Shown here: positions 13,157 to 21,057 of the stretch, in pieces
Numbering within the stretch: position 1 is the stretch's first letter
Layout of the letters: every line of letters starts with the position of its first letter
Source of the DNA: a virus
Virus record (IMG/VR): IMGVR_UViG_3300047388_000085
Span: 1-26,211 of that record
Reading direction: 5' to 3' (one strand)
DNA: 26,211 nt
Notes under the pieces: model-generated
The model's database searches: none
The model's input: only the letters and a program-made list of their open reading frames with translations
Told to the model about the DNA's origin: nothing
Position numbers and translations under genes: made by a program

Positions 13157-16100
13157 TAGTTGCTCCGCTTTCCACTGCCGCGCCGCGCGGCCTGAGCCAA
13201 GTTGTCGAAGAAGTCTTTCACGTCCTTGAATTCTTTCATGTCGGCCACGCTGATCTGCACCTTAATATCGCCGCTGAACTGATCGCCCGTCTTATAGTCG
13301 CGATTCTGCTCGCGCGATAGCACGCGCTCGCCGGGCGTTAGCAAGCCGGCAACTGTGTCACCATTGCCGCTACCCACTACCTCGCCACCGCGCGTGAAGC
13401 CGGGCGCGCCCAGCGCCTTCAACATCCGCATAGCCGAGAAAGTCTGCTGATCGTAGCGCTCCGGGAACGCGGAACGCTGCACCGCTTGCGCCAACAAACC
13501 TGGCGTACCGGGCCAAGGTTCATGCTTCCGCATCGCGTTCATGAAGTCGGTAGTCGCACCCGAAACTGACGTCGCGTTATTCCATCCCTGACTCGGTCGC
13601 TGCTGCAAGAACCCCTGCGAATCCCTATCGCCACCCGCTAGGTTTTGCATACCCGACTCCGCATAGCCGGCATCAAACAGCGCAAGTAGCTCTTGCTTTG
13701 TCGCGCCTCTCAATAGAGCTGTGGTAAGCGCCAGTTTCCCGACTGCCATTGAGCCCATGTTCGTACCGTCCGGCCCGGCCTTGCTGCCCACGATGCCGGG
13801 CAGTGCGTCCGCGAACTTCTGCAAGCTGTTGTGCATGATTGTCATCGGCAAAGGCTTGTTCGGAACTGCACCGACAAGCTTGTGCAAAAGACTCGCCACC
13901 CTGCCCAATGCCCATCGTGCGATCGGGTTGCCGCCAGAACCGCCCGGAATGAAGTTGTCGCCAGCCTCGGGAAGGTGACCGATCCTGGCGAAGTTGTCCA
14001 CCGACGTCGCGCCGCTACCCACTAGCACCGCGGGCGGTGTGGCCTCGAACGCCATGCCAGACAGATTGCCGGCAGTGTGGCCTACGGAACCGCCGCCGCG
14101 CTCCCCGGGGTTCGCCCACCCAACCGTGTACGTTCCCTTGCCCGGCTTGAAGAAGTCACCTTCATTGCCGGTCGAGAACGTGTGCTGATACGGCTGGCGG
14201 CCCACGAGGATGTTATACACGGCGGAAGTCAGACCGGAACAGTCGTACCCGTTCGGGCCGGCTGACGCCCATACGTAAGGCTTGCCCCGCTGCGCAGTCA
14301 CAAACGCCTTAGCGCTGTTCACCTTGTCGCCGATGGAACCGCCACCGGCAAACCCGAGCGAGAACCCGTGACCCATGTCGCCACCGGTACCCTTAGGCAC
14401 CATGCCGAACTTATTGATGTAGTCGAGCACGCCAACGCCGATGCTCTTGACCGACTTGGCCTTGATAACGAACTCGTTCCGGGAAAGCCTGGCATTGATT
14501 GAATCGCTCGTCTCGCTACCCGGACCGGTAACCATGCCGCCGGTTGCGAACTTCTGCGAGCCACCCATTTTGCCGAGCGCGGCCGCGACGGATCCGCCCG
14601 TGGCAAGCTTAGGAATGTCCGGGATCTTCGGGATACCGACCTTCGTAATCACCCAGTTGATGCCGTGAATGACGCCATCGAGTACGCCGATCACCGCATT
14701 GATTGCGATTTTCAGGCCGCTAATACCCTTATTCCATGCGCCCGAAATGCTCGCGCCCATCTTGTCCATGATCTGCAAGACTGTATGACTCATGGACTTA
14801 TAGACGCTGATGACCTTGTCATGAACCCACGTGACGGCCGCGCTAGTCCACTTCTTGATATTCTCCCCGGCGGTTTTGATACCGTTCGCCATCTTGTTCC
14901 ACACCGTAGATACGTCATGGCCGATCTGTACGAACCAATGGCCGACGTTCTTAACCCAGTTGATAAGGTTCTTAAACCATCCGACCAGTGTCTGAATGAT
15001 TCGAATCTGAAAACCGAACACGCTGATAGCCGCGCGCACCGCGTTCACAAGTATCTTCGCGAATATCACTACAAGCTTCAGCAGGATCGGCACGAGGAAC
15101 TTGAACAGCCATTGCCCGATAGTGAAGACAACCTTAAAGAAGAGTCCGAACTGATGACTGTTGTCCTGTACCGTTTTGATGAGTGGCCTTAGGACCTTCT
15201 CGGCCGTCTTGGCAACAGCTTCCGCGAAACGCAGGATAGCCGGCCATAGCTTCTCGCTGATCCAATGCCACATATCCTTGAGCGCCGGTACAAGCTTCTC
15301 TTTCAGCCACTCGCGGAAAGTCTTGCTTCGCGCGGCCGCAATCACAAACGCCGCTGCGAGCGCAGCAACCGCCAGCGCTACCCACCCTAGCGGCCCAGCG
15401 CTGAGTAGGGCAACGGCAATCTTCATCGCGCCCAATAGCGAAGTGAAGATCTGAATGGCCTTGTTCGCAGCCATGAACGCTAGGGCAAGCGTGATAACGC
15501 GCTTCCAGGGAATGCGCGAGATCAGGTCAAAGATCTGATGTATCTTCTCGATGCCCTTGGCTGAACCCGACCACTTCGCGAATGACGCCGTTGCCTTTTC
15601 GAGGTTCGAAACAAAGTTGCCTTGTCCGCCAACGTGAAAGATATTGAACAGCGCAATAGAGATGTTGCCAAGAATCTTGCCCCACAATGCGGCCTGATCT
15701 CCCGCGCGCTTAAAGAACCTTTCAAGTCGGCCCGAGTCGGTGGCCTTGTCCGTGATGCGCTGCAAGTGGAGCGACGCGTCAGCAACCCAATGCGCGAACC
15801 TTTGCAGCATCGGCGTTGCGGCTTTCGCCAAGTCGAGGAAGATGCGCAGCCACGAAACGCTCGCCGAACCGAAGTCAGTGAGTGCCTTTGACCCTCCACC
15901 GATGGTGGCCTTAAGCTGGGAAGCCGTGCGCTTACTGCCCAGCGTGTCGCCGAGTTTTGTTTCCGTTTGCCCGATCGAACCCGACAACTGTTTCGCGGCG
16001 AGGCTCAGCGTTGGGATCAGATTGCGTGCCTTGATGAGAATGTGGTCAAGTCCAGTCAGAACCGGCTTGACATCGAAGCGCTTGATAACTTGCTGCCAAC

Positions 16101-16806
16101 CCAGCATGAGGGTTGCCGTCTTCGCAACCTGCGGGTTTAAACGCCCGAGTTCCTCGCGCCACGCCAGGTTGGCCTGAGCCTGAGTCTTCGTTCCCTTCCG
16201 AACCTGGTCCATGAGAGCCGCATGGTCAGTCAACCCGGCTTTAAGCGGGCCGAGAGCCAAGTACACGGACCCAAACGCGCCAGCCACAGTCAGCAACGCG
16301 GGAGCGGCTACGGCGCTTGTGGTGGCCACCATGGAGAGCGAACCGGCTGTCTGTGCGATCGCGGGTGCGGCGGCAACGGCGGCCGCGGTCAGCTTGCCCC
16401 ACATGCCGAGACCGCCGAACGGGTTCGACAAGTTCGAAAGCAAGCTACCCTTCGTAACCTGATTCGATAGCTTATTGAACCGCGACGTGAAAGACTGCAT
16501 GCCTTTTTCGGCGGATTTGTCAAGCTCACGGCCGAATGAGTCGCCGATTTGCCGACCAGCGCGGGAAGCCTCATTCAGAACCGAGCGATCAGCCTTGATA
16601 CCGACATGGATCTTCTCGCCAGCCGATGCCTCGAAGATGGCGCGCCGAACCTCGCCGCGAAGCCCGCGCGAGTCGATATGCAAACCGACCTTCGCGTCAA
16701 CACCATCGGTCGCGGCGGTAACCTTCTCACGGATCTCACGGCGCAGACCGCTACCATCCGCATGGAGCTCAACCCATGCCGATCCGATGGTCACGCGCCG
16801 TGCCAT
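13156..16806 (-). CDS. tape measure protein with two cell-wall-enzyme-like domains, 1216 aa
   Basis: Sets tail length and passes through the tail during DNA entry. ATG start with GAGGTGG upstream, next to the tail chaperones. The N-terminal 150 residues are charged, then alternating Ala-rich and hydrophobic segments follow (for example PAIAQTAGSLSMVATTSAVA and GPLGWVALAVAALAAAFVIA, the latter near residue 465). Around residue 835-930 there is an NlpC/P60-like peptidase region, GKPYVWASAGPNGYDCSGLT with the Cys and, 50 residues later, SVGHTAGN with the His. Around 1035-1090 a lysozyme/transglycosylase-like segment, AGYAESGMQNLAG and QGFLQQRPSQGWNN, holds a candidate catalytic Glu. Both could open peptidoglycan at infection. 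Activity is inferred from motifs. Confidence 0.9.
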   Translation of the reverse strand: MARRVTIGSAWVELHADGSGLRREIREKVTAATDGVDAKVGLHIDSRGLRGEVRRAIFEASAGEKIHVGIKADRSVLNEASRAGRQIGDSFGRELDKSAEKGMQSFTSRFNKLSNQVTKGSLLSNLSNPFGGLGMWGKLTAAAVAAAPAIAQTAGSLSMVATTSAVAAPALLTVAGAFGSVYLALGPLKAGLTDHAALMDQVRKGTKTQAQANLAWREELGRLNPQVAKTATLMLGWQQVIKRFDVKPVLTGLDHILIKARNLIPTLSLAAKQLSGSIGQTETKLGDTLGSKRTASQLKATIGGGSKALTDFGSASVSWLRIFLDLAKAATPMLQRFAHWVADASLHLQRITDKATDSGRLERFFKRAGDQAALWGKILGNISIALFNIFHVGGQGNFVSNLEKATASFAKWSGSAKGIEKIHQIFDLISRIPWKRVITLALAFMAANKAIQIFTSLLGAMKIAVALLSAGPLGWVALAVAALAAAFVIAAARSKTFREWLKEKLVPALKDMWHWISEKLWPAILRFAEAVAKTAEKVLRPLIKTVQDNSHQFGLFFKVVFTIGQWLFKFLVPILLKLVVIFAKILVNAVRAAISVFGFQIRIIQTLVGWFKNLINWVKNVGHWFVQIGHDVSTVWNKMANGIKTAGENIKKWTSAAVTWVHDKVISVYKSMSHTVLQIMDKMGASISGAWNKGISGLKIAINAVIGVLDGVIHGINWVITKVGIPKIPDIPKLATGGSVAAALGKMGGSQKFATGGMVTGPGSETSDSINARLSRNEFVIKAKSVKSIGVGVLDYINKFGMVPKGTGGDMGHGFSLGFAGGGSIGDKVNSAKAFVTAQRGKPYVWASAGPNGYDCSGLTSAVYNILVGRQPYQHTFSTGNEGDFFKPGKGTYTVGWANPGERGGGSVGHTAGNLSGMAFEATPPAVLVGSGATSVDNFARIGHLPEAGDNFIPGGSGGNPIARWALGRVASLLHKLVGAVPNKPLPMTIMHNSLQKFADALPGIVGSKAGPDGTNMGSMAVGKLALTTALLRGATKQELLALFDAGYAESGMQNLAGGDRDSQGFLQQRPSQGWNNATSVSGATTDFMNAMRKHEPWPGTPGLLAQAVQRSAFPERYDQQTFSAMRMLKALGAPGFTRGGEVVGSGNGDTVAGLLTPGERVLSREQNRDYKTGDQFSGDIKVQISVADMKEFKDVKDFFDNLAQAARRGSGKRSN
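16135..16142. promoter_or_regulatory. GTTTAAAC palindrome, copy 6 (inside the tape measure gene)
   Basis: Flanked as GGGTTTAAACGCCC. In frame it is read as CGT TTA AAC (R-L-N). Confidence 0.45.
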
Positions 16807-16807
16807 G

Positions 16808-17122
16808 TCAAACCACCTCTACCTCAAACAAACCCGAGAACTCATCATCGTGCAGCAGCGTATCCAATTCGACAACCGGTTCGACAACCGGGTTGTCGAC
16901 GGAAGCCTGTTCCTTCGTTCTTTGATACCACTCGAAAAGCGAACTCGCTGCCCTATTGTTCTCATCCGGTAGAATGTAGTTCCACAACCGTTCCGCTAAC
17001 ACGCAAGCCTTAGCGCCGCTCACGTAATCAATGTCGACGCCGAAGAAGTAGAGGCAATCCGTCCAGATATCAACCGGACAGAAATGCATCCATTCAATCT
17101 CCCTTAGCCGCGTGCCCCAAAT
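16808..17122 (-). CDS. tail assembly chaperone, frameshift extension (gpT-like)
   Basis: This frame is open from the slippery site at 17122-17128 to the stop, adding about 104 residues to the upstream chaperone after a -1 shift; the fused protein would be about 229 aa. The extension reads IWGTRLREIEWMHFCPVDIW and then DIDYVSGAKACVLAERLWNY and an acidic C-terminus. An internal ATG at 17089 with AAGGGAG upstream could also give a free 93-aa product. Position right before the tape measure gene is diagnostic for the G/GT chaperone pair of long-tailed phages, which keeps the tape measure protein soluble and starts tail assembly. Confidence 0.75.
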   Translation of the reverse strand: MWGTRLREIEWMHFCPVDIWTDCLYFFGVDIDYVSGAKACVLAERLWNYILPDENNRAASSLFEWYQRTKEQASVDNPVVEPVVELDTLLHDDEFSGLFEVEVV

Positions 17123-17496
17123 TTTCCCGGCCCGAGCACGATGTCAGTCACCGCATTTACGATCGAATCGAATGTATCGTCATCGATCATATCCGGGCCG
17201 GCGTCGCGCAGATACTCCCATGCCTTATCGCCCATCACTTCTCGCATCATCCAGATAATCGCAGCGCTCTCACCCTGCGTAGCCTGAATTTCGAGAAGCT
17301 TTGCAGTTGTCGAACGGGAAACCTCTTTCGGAATCCAGAACTCGCGATCATTCTTCGGATCGTCGTCATCCTGGACTTTGAACAGTAGAACCTCTTCGAT
17401 TTCGGGAACGTCGCGCTTGCTCAGCGTTGGCGCTTCCCACGACTGCGCTGTGATCGGCTTCGAAACTTCGCGCAACCGCTTGCGTGTGTTTGCCAT
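17104..17496 (-). CDS. tail assembly chaperone (gpG-like), 130 aa
   Basis: First of the two chaperone frames between major tail and tape measure genes. ATG start with AAAGGGCAG five bases upstream. The protein is acidic with a basic start (ANTRKRLREVSKPITAQSWE), a middle EIEEVLLFKVQDDDDPKNDR and a helical second half AAIIWMMREVMGDKAWEYLR, and ends FGARG. It wraps the tape measure protein before tail tube polymerisation. The frameshift site near its end makes a second, longer product. The family is fast-evolving, so the call rests on position, length, acidity and the slippery site. Confidence 0.8.
   Translation of the reverse strand: MANTRKRLREVSKPITAQSWEAPTLSKRDVPEIEEVLLFKVQDDDDPKNDREFWIPKEVSRSTTAKLLEIQATQGESAAIIWMMREVMGDKAWEYLRDAGPDMIDDDTFDSIVNAVTDIVLGPGKFGARG
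17122..17128 (-). other. -1 programmed frameshift site GGGAAAA
   Basis: The heptamer is read as G GGA AAA in the zero frame, the X XXY YYZ form required for -1 slippage. It lies six codons before the stop of the 17104-17496 gene, and the -1 frame is open into the following gene. Confidence 0.8.
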
Positions 17497-17521
17497 TTCG
17501 TCTGCCCTTTGCTAGTTGATT

Positions 17522-17552
17522 TCCGGGGGTCGGACCCTATCCGACCCCCGGA
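17522..17552 (-). terminator. 13-bp perfect hairpin after the major tail gene
   Basis: TCCGGGGGTCGGA (17522-17534) pairs exactly with TCCGACCCCCGGA (17540-17552), loop of five bases. It lies between the major tail stop and the chaperone start. No U tract follows on the reading strand, so it may reduce read-through or stabilise the abundant upstream message. Confidence 0.6.
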
Positions 17553-17557
17553 GATTA

Positions 17558-18115
17558 TCAGGTGGACTGAACGATTCGGTACGACCGAATCGAACTCGAC
17601 ACGTAGTGACTCGTGAACATGACCGTATAGGTCATCTGCGTTCCCTTGTCGCTTGACGTGTCAACGTTGTCCGTGTTCAGCACCTTGCGCATGAACACGC
17701 GACGCCGCTTCGCATTACCGGCCACGCCATCGAAGATGAGCGCCGTATAAGTCGGAGCGGAACCGGCCAACGGGTCGTCGGGCTCGTACTGATTCCACGA
17801 TGCACCCGTGGTGGGCGTACCGCCGGTCAGCGCGAGAACCAGGTTGGCGAATGTGACTTCGCCAAGCTGAGTCTTGAGCGTCACCTCACGCTTCGTGAGT
17901 CGACGTTCCGGAGTCTCGTAAAGCTGATCCACTTCGATTTCCACCCAAGTGTTGGCAATGGAAAGCGCAAGACCACCCTGAGTCCCCCCGACATCAGTCC
18001 ATGCCGAAGCCGCGGGAGTGTTGTTCACTTCCTGCGGCAACGGTTCCGGCGCCGAGAACGCTCCCGTGTAGAGAGTGCCCGGACCCATGGCGAGATTGGC
18101 TGTCGTTACAGACAT
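17558..18115 (-). CDS. major tail protein, 185 aa
   Basis: Forms the tail tube. ATG start with GAGGTG about 11 bases upstream. The sequence has the look of actinophage tail tube proteins: NLAMGPGTLYTGAFSAPEPL at the start, WTDVGGTQGGLALSIANTWV, VDQLYETPERRLTKREVTLK, and a last beta part DKGTQMTYTVMFTSHYV. The length and the place between tail terminator and chaperone genes fit. A strong hairpin follows directly, as often behind highly expressed structural genes. Confidence 0.85.
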   Translation of the reverse strand: MSVTTANLAMGPGTLYTGAFSAPEPLPQEVNNTPAASAWTDVGGTQGGLALSIANTWVEIEVDQLYETPERRLTKREVTLKTQLGEVTFANLVLALTGGTPTTGASWNQYEPDDPLAGSAPTYTALIFDGVAGNAKRRRVFMRKVLNTDNVDTSSDKGTQMTYTVMFTSHYVSSSIRSYRIVQST

Positions 18116-18122
18116 CTGTATT

Positions 18123-18383
18123 TCACCTCTTTTCGTCTCTGAAATCTGACTCCCTGAGTGGGAATTCCACGGAAGTCAGAGCGGGATGGTCCGCGAGCCG
18201 AAGTAGCTCACGCTCCCGAGCGAATTGCTCGGAAATCTCTATCACCTCAAGGCGATGCATTGTCTTCGCGAAAAGGAATTCCATTTCCGCCTTGTTATTG
18301 TGCACGAGTACGCGGCCGTTGTAGCTCAACAGCTCACCCGAACTGAGTGCCTTGAATGCGTATCGATAGATAGGTTTGCTCAT
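18123..18383 (-). CDS. hypothetical protein between tail terminator and major tail genes, 86 aa
   Basis: ATG start overlapping the previous stop (ATGA), with CAGGGCAGGA upstream. The protein starts with beta-type pairs (PIYRYAFKALSSGELLSYNG and RVLVHNNKAEMEFLF) and continues with a charged helix (EVIEISEQFARERELLRLAD). No known family. A gene at this place is not part of the minimal tail set; it could be a small tail-tube or decoration partner, or a chaperone. Coupling to both neighbours suggests a structural or assembly role. Confidence 0.65.
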   Translation of the reverse strand: MSKPIYRYAFKALSSGELLSYNGRVLVHNNKAEMEFLFAKTMHRLEVIEISEQFARERELLRLADHPALTSVEFPLRESDFRDEKR

Positions 18384-18832
18384 GATTCCTGCCCTGTCCA
18401 GAAAAACTGGAAGTCGGCCGATACGATTGCGGCCGAGAGATCACTACGGTAAAGCCGTTGCGGCATACGCGCCAGGAATGCGGAGAAGACACGCACATTC
18501 TGGCAACCCGAGTAGTTGGCGGGAAGCGTCAGCGTGCGCGCGATGTGCGCGTCATCATTGATCCCGCGCTGTACAGTCTCCATGAGATCATGCGCAGTGT
18601 TCCACAATGGCTTCCCACTACCCGCGCTCATCGCGTAGCAGTCAACCTGAACGATCGGGTGATACACGAACAGATCATGGTTGTACGTGCCACCGATCGC
18701 GGTGATTACCACGAAGCCGGTTGATGCCCATGCCTGATCTTTCGGCAGGGTGGTCGCTACGATGTTGTTTAAACCCGAGACGCCCTTAAGCCACGTGGTG
18801 ACCACTAGCTCCGAGTTCGGCCGCTGTCCCAT
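18380..18832 (-). CDS. tail terminator (tail completion) protein, 150 aa
   Basis: Caps the head-proximal end of the tail tube. ATG 18832 overlaps the upstream stop (TGATG) and lies six bases after GGGGTGA; GTG 18835 is possible but too near that site. The pattern resembles gpU/terminator proteins: TWLKGVSGLNNIVATTLP, GTYNHDLFVYHPIVQVDCYA, KPLWNTAHDLMETVQRGIND and the closing LYRSDLSAAIVSADFQFFW. Position right after the HK97-gp10-like gene supports it. A GTTTAAAC copy encodes G-L-N near residue 22. Confidence 0.75.
   Translation of the reverse strand: MGQRPNSELVVTTWLKGVSGLNNIVATTLPKDQAWASTGFVVITAIGGTYNHDLFVYHPIVQVDCYAMSAGSGKPLWNTAHDLMETVQRGINDDAHIARTLTLPANYSGCQNVRVFSAFLARMPQRLYRSDLSAAIVSADFQFFWTGQES
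18767..18774. promoter_or_regulatory. GTTTAAAC palindrome, copy 7 (inside the tail terminator gene)
   Basis: In frame it is read as GGT TTA AAC (G-L-N), again with a TTA leucine codon. Confidence 0.45.
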
Positions 18833-19206
18833 CACTCACCCCGCGCGTCGTGAGGCGCATACAGGGCCGGGCGTAGGTACGGCTGAGCGGGGTTCCCCGG
18901 ATGGTGCACGGTCTGGCCATGGCCGAACGCGTTGGGGATCAGGTGAGGCCGGGCGCCCATCTCCACCGAGGCCGCATACTCTTTGTCGGAACCGATCAGC
19001 GCGGTGAAGTCGTCAACGATCTCGACGTCGATCGAGTCCTTGAGATGTTCATGCGGGTGCTTCGGATCCTCCGGGCCGATCGGGGCAACCCGGGAAGCGT
19101 CGCGAGCTACCTTATGCGCGATGTGCTCCACGACGTTGGAGCGGATAACCCCGCGGAGTTGCTGCCATCCGCCTTCGTCGAATTCAAACGGTCGATTTAC
19201 TGACAT
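18832..19206 (-). CDS. HK97 gp10-like head-tail joining protein, 124 aa
   Basis: Neck protein that joins the head connector to the tail. ATG start preceded by AAAGGGGGG, a very strong ribosome-binding site. Family pattern: an N-terminal helix around NVVEHIAHKVARDASRVAP, then HEHLKDSIDVEIVDDFTALI, and the typical KEYAASVEMGARPHLIPNAF with a closing QPYLRPALY. Length is normal. The stop overlaps the next start. Confidence 0.8.
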   Translation of the reverse strand: MSVNRPFEFDEGGWQQLRGVIRSNVVEHIAHKVARDASRVAPIGPEDPKHPHEHLKDSIDVEIVDDFTALIGSDKEYAASVEMGARPHLIPNAFGHGQTVHHPGNPAQPYLRPALYAPHDARGE

Positions 19207-19228
19207 TGTGCAACCCCCCTTTACGGGA

Positions 19229-19594
19229 TTAGGTTCGCGAGGTACTTCTCTGCAAGTCCATAATCAGATCCGAGGCTATCCCGGATACGGGCCGTGTTCC
19301 CGAACCAATCTCACCAGCGCCGGCGTGAACGGCATTTACTACCCAAACCACGCCGGTTCCGTTATCCCTAAGCCGATCACCCTGGCGCACGTCGCGGTTA
19401 CCGCGGCATCGACCAACATAATATCGGATCGTTGCCGGCTTCTGGTCAGCCTCATTGCGTACCCGTTGGATCAGTTCGGCAATGCTAACCGGCATCCCAG
19501 TAATAACAATCGTGTCACTGTCTTCGACGTCGCCATTCGGAAGCGCCGTCGTACCGCGTAGGACATCAACTTTCGTGTTCGGAATCGCGTTCAT
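19229..19594 (-). CDS. head-tail connector (head closure-like) protein, 121 aa
   Basis: Probable second neck protein. ATG 19594 is chosen because CGGGTG lies just upstream; GTG 19600 would add two residues and overlaps the preceding stop. The sequence starts NAIPNTKVDVLRGTTALPNG and runs through short beta strands (TIRYYVGRCRGNRD, QGDRLRDNGTGVVWVVNAVH), the kind of small barrel seen in head-closure proteins. Position between the adaptor gene and the gp10-like gene agrees. Divergent, so the name rests largely on order. Confidence 0.65.
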   Translation of the reverse strand: MNAIPNTKVDVLRGTTALPNGDVEDSDTIVITGMPVSIAELIQRVRNEADQKPATIRYYVGRCRGNRDVRQGDRLRDNGTGVVWVVNAVHAGAGEIGSGTRPVSGIASDLIMDLQRSTSRT

Positions 19595-19596
19595 GG

Positions 19597-20988
19597 TCAC
19601 ACCCGATCGAACGAGACGCCAGTATTGGCCGGGCCGCCCGGATTCGGAAGCCTGACATACATTGTGCCCGCATACTGCTGATCGTCCGGCGCGGGGAGTT
19701 GCACGATCGGGAACTCAAACGTGATCGTGTTCGCATCAACAAACGTTGCCGGCAAAGCGAAGCCGCCCGAGTCGGGCGTATCCGAGACGTACACCTCAGT
19801 CACGTTGTTCGAGGTGAACCCCGACCCTGTACCGGTCATCGTCACGGTATCGATAAAAGTGCCGCTAGTCGTTACGGTGCTCGGTGCGACGCTGTCAAGC
19901 GTTCCCTGAGCGGGATTGTCAAGGGTGGGAAGCGCATAGCCCTGATGGCCGCGCCCGTCGTACGTGATGACCTGCGATGTCGTACCTGGCGCCGGCTTAT
20001 ACCACTTGATGAATTCGGTAACTGAATCCCAGTTGCCGGCCCATGCCTGCACGGCATCCACGTAGAAGTTATTCCCACCATCGGGATGGTGCAAGTACAG
20101 CACGGCATAGCTGTAAACCGGTCCGCCCGACGTATCGCCAAACGTGTAGTCAACCGTTGGCATGGTGCTCGTGAAGATCGGCGCGCCGCTCGACTTCCAC
20201 AAATCGGGGAAGTAGAAGACGTTAGTGGATGTCGGACTGCTCGCGTCGTGAACGCCCGCATACCCGAATCCCTTCCAGTCAACAACCCAATCGCGACCAT
20301 CCGCCTGCCACTTAACGGTGTCGCCAACCTTCACGTCAGCGGGATCACTTATCAGCGTGCATCCACTCATCGGCGCCCAGAAAGGCGGATTCGTATTGTC
20401 GCTGTTCTGTAGCAAGCACAAGCCGGTAGCGTCATCGTGGAACCAAACCTGATAGGGGTTCCCTGCGTACTCCATGAAGTTGCCATCATCGAACGGGCCG
20501 GGCGGAATCGGTACCGGAATCTCGACTTCACGCGTGAAGACTTCCAGCACAACCGGGATAGTCGTATCCCAAACACCATTCTCGTTCAGAAAGCCGGGCA
20601 ACATCCTTTGCCCACGACCACGCCGCTCGGTACGACTGCCCTTCCAGCTCAGATTCTTGAGAGCTCGCGCCGCCAGCGGTGCCAACGTGGTTGCCCACTC
20701 GCGCAAACCCTCCTGCGCGAAGCCGCCGTAATCGCGCGACTGCCCGTCCGCGGACTGCCGGCCGACAAGGTTCCGCGAGTACGCGTCAACCTGCTCAGAC
20801 AGCCATGCGGCTTGCCACTCAACCGCGGCCTTCATCCAATACAGGTCGGACGTTTGCATTCTGCCCGAGACAGCCTCGGTACGATTCGAGAACAGGTTAA
20901 TGGTACCGGTTGCCATCGTCAGGTTTTGCGTGGTAACCGTCGCGCCAGTGAGATCCGAAACAGATTGTGCCGATGCTCCCCAATACAT
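19597..20988 (-). CDS. unusually long head-tail adaptor-like protein with added beta domains, 463 aa
   Basis: First gene after the capsid, where a 120-200 aa head-tail adaptor is expected. The first 150 residues are helical and fit that role (LYWMKAAVEWQAAWLSEQVD, EWATTLAPLAARALKNLSWK). From about residue 165 the protein turns beta-rich: a Trp- and Tyr-rich region (VWFHDDATGLCLLQNSDNTN, VLYLHHPDGGNNFYVDAVQA) and, from about 360, a domain like IPT/TIG Ig folds (PSTVTTSGTFIDTVTMTGTG, then EVYVSDTP and YVRLPNPGG). ATG start with AGGGAGGT upstream. The added parts could stick out from the neck as whiskers or bind sugars. The frame is continuous, with no sign of assembly error. Confidence 0.65.
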   Translation of the reverse strand: MYWGASAQSVSDLTGATVTTQNLTMATGTINLFSNRTEAVSGRMQTSDLYWMKAAVEWQAAWLSEQVDAYSRNLVGRQSADGQSRDYGGFAQEGLREWATTLAPLAARALKNLSWKGSRTERRGRGQRMLPGFLNENGVWDTTIPVVLEVFTREVEIPVPIPPGPFDDGNFMEYAGNPYQVWFHDDATGLCLLQNSDNTNPPFWAPMSGCTLISDPADVKVGDTVKWQADGRDWVVDWKGFGYAGVHDASSPTSTNVFYFPDLWKSSGAPIFTSTMPTVDYTFGDTSGGPVYSYAVLYLHHPDGGNNFYVDAVQAWAGNWDSVTEFIKWYKPAPGTTSQVITYDGRGHQGYALPTLDNPAQGTLDSVAPSTVTTSGTFIDTVTMTGTGSGFTSNNVTEVYVSDTPDSGGFALPATFVDANTITFEFPIVQLPAPDDQQYAGTMYVRLPNPGGPANTGVSFDRV

Positions 20989-21009
20989 GCGGACCTCCCT
21001 ATGTCCAGT

Positions 21010-21044
21010 TCCCCCGGCGGTAAGGGCAGCAAACCGCCGGGGGA
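21010..21044 (-). terminator. 11-bp perfect hairpin after the capsid gene
   Basis: TCCCCCGGCGG (21010-21020) pairs exactly with CCGCCGGGGGA (21034-21044) around a 13-base loop, between the capsid stop and the adaptor start. No U tract follows. It may limit read-through so that capsid message exceeds neck message. Confidence 0.6.
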
Positions 21045-21057
21045 GATCAGGACGAAC

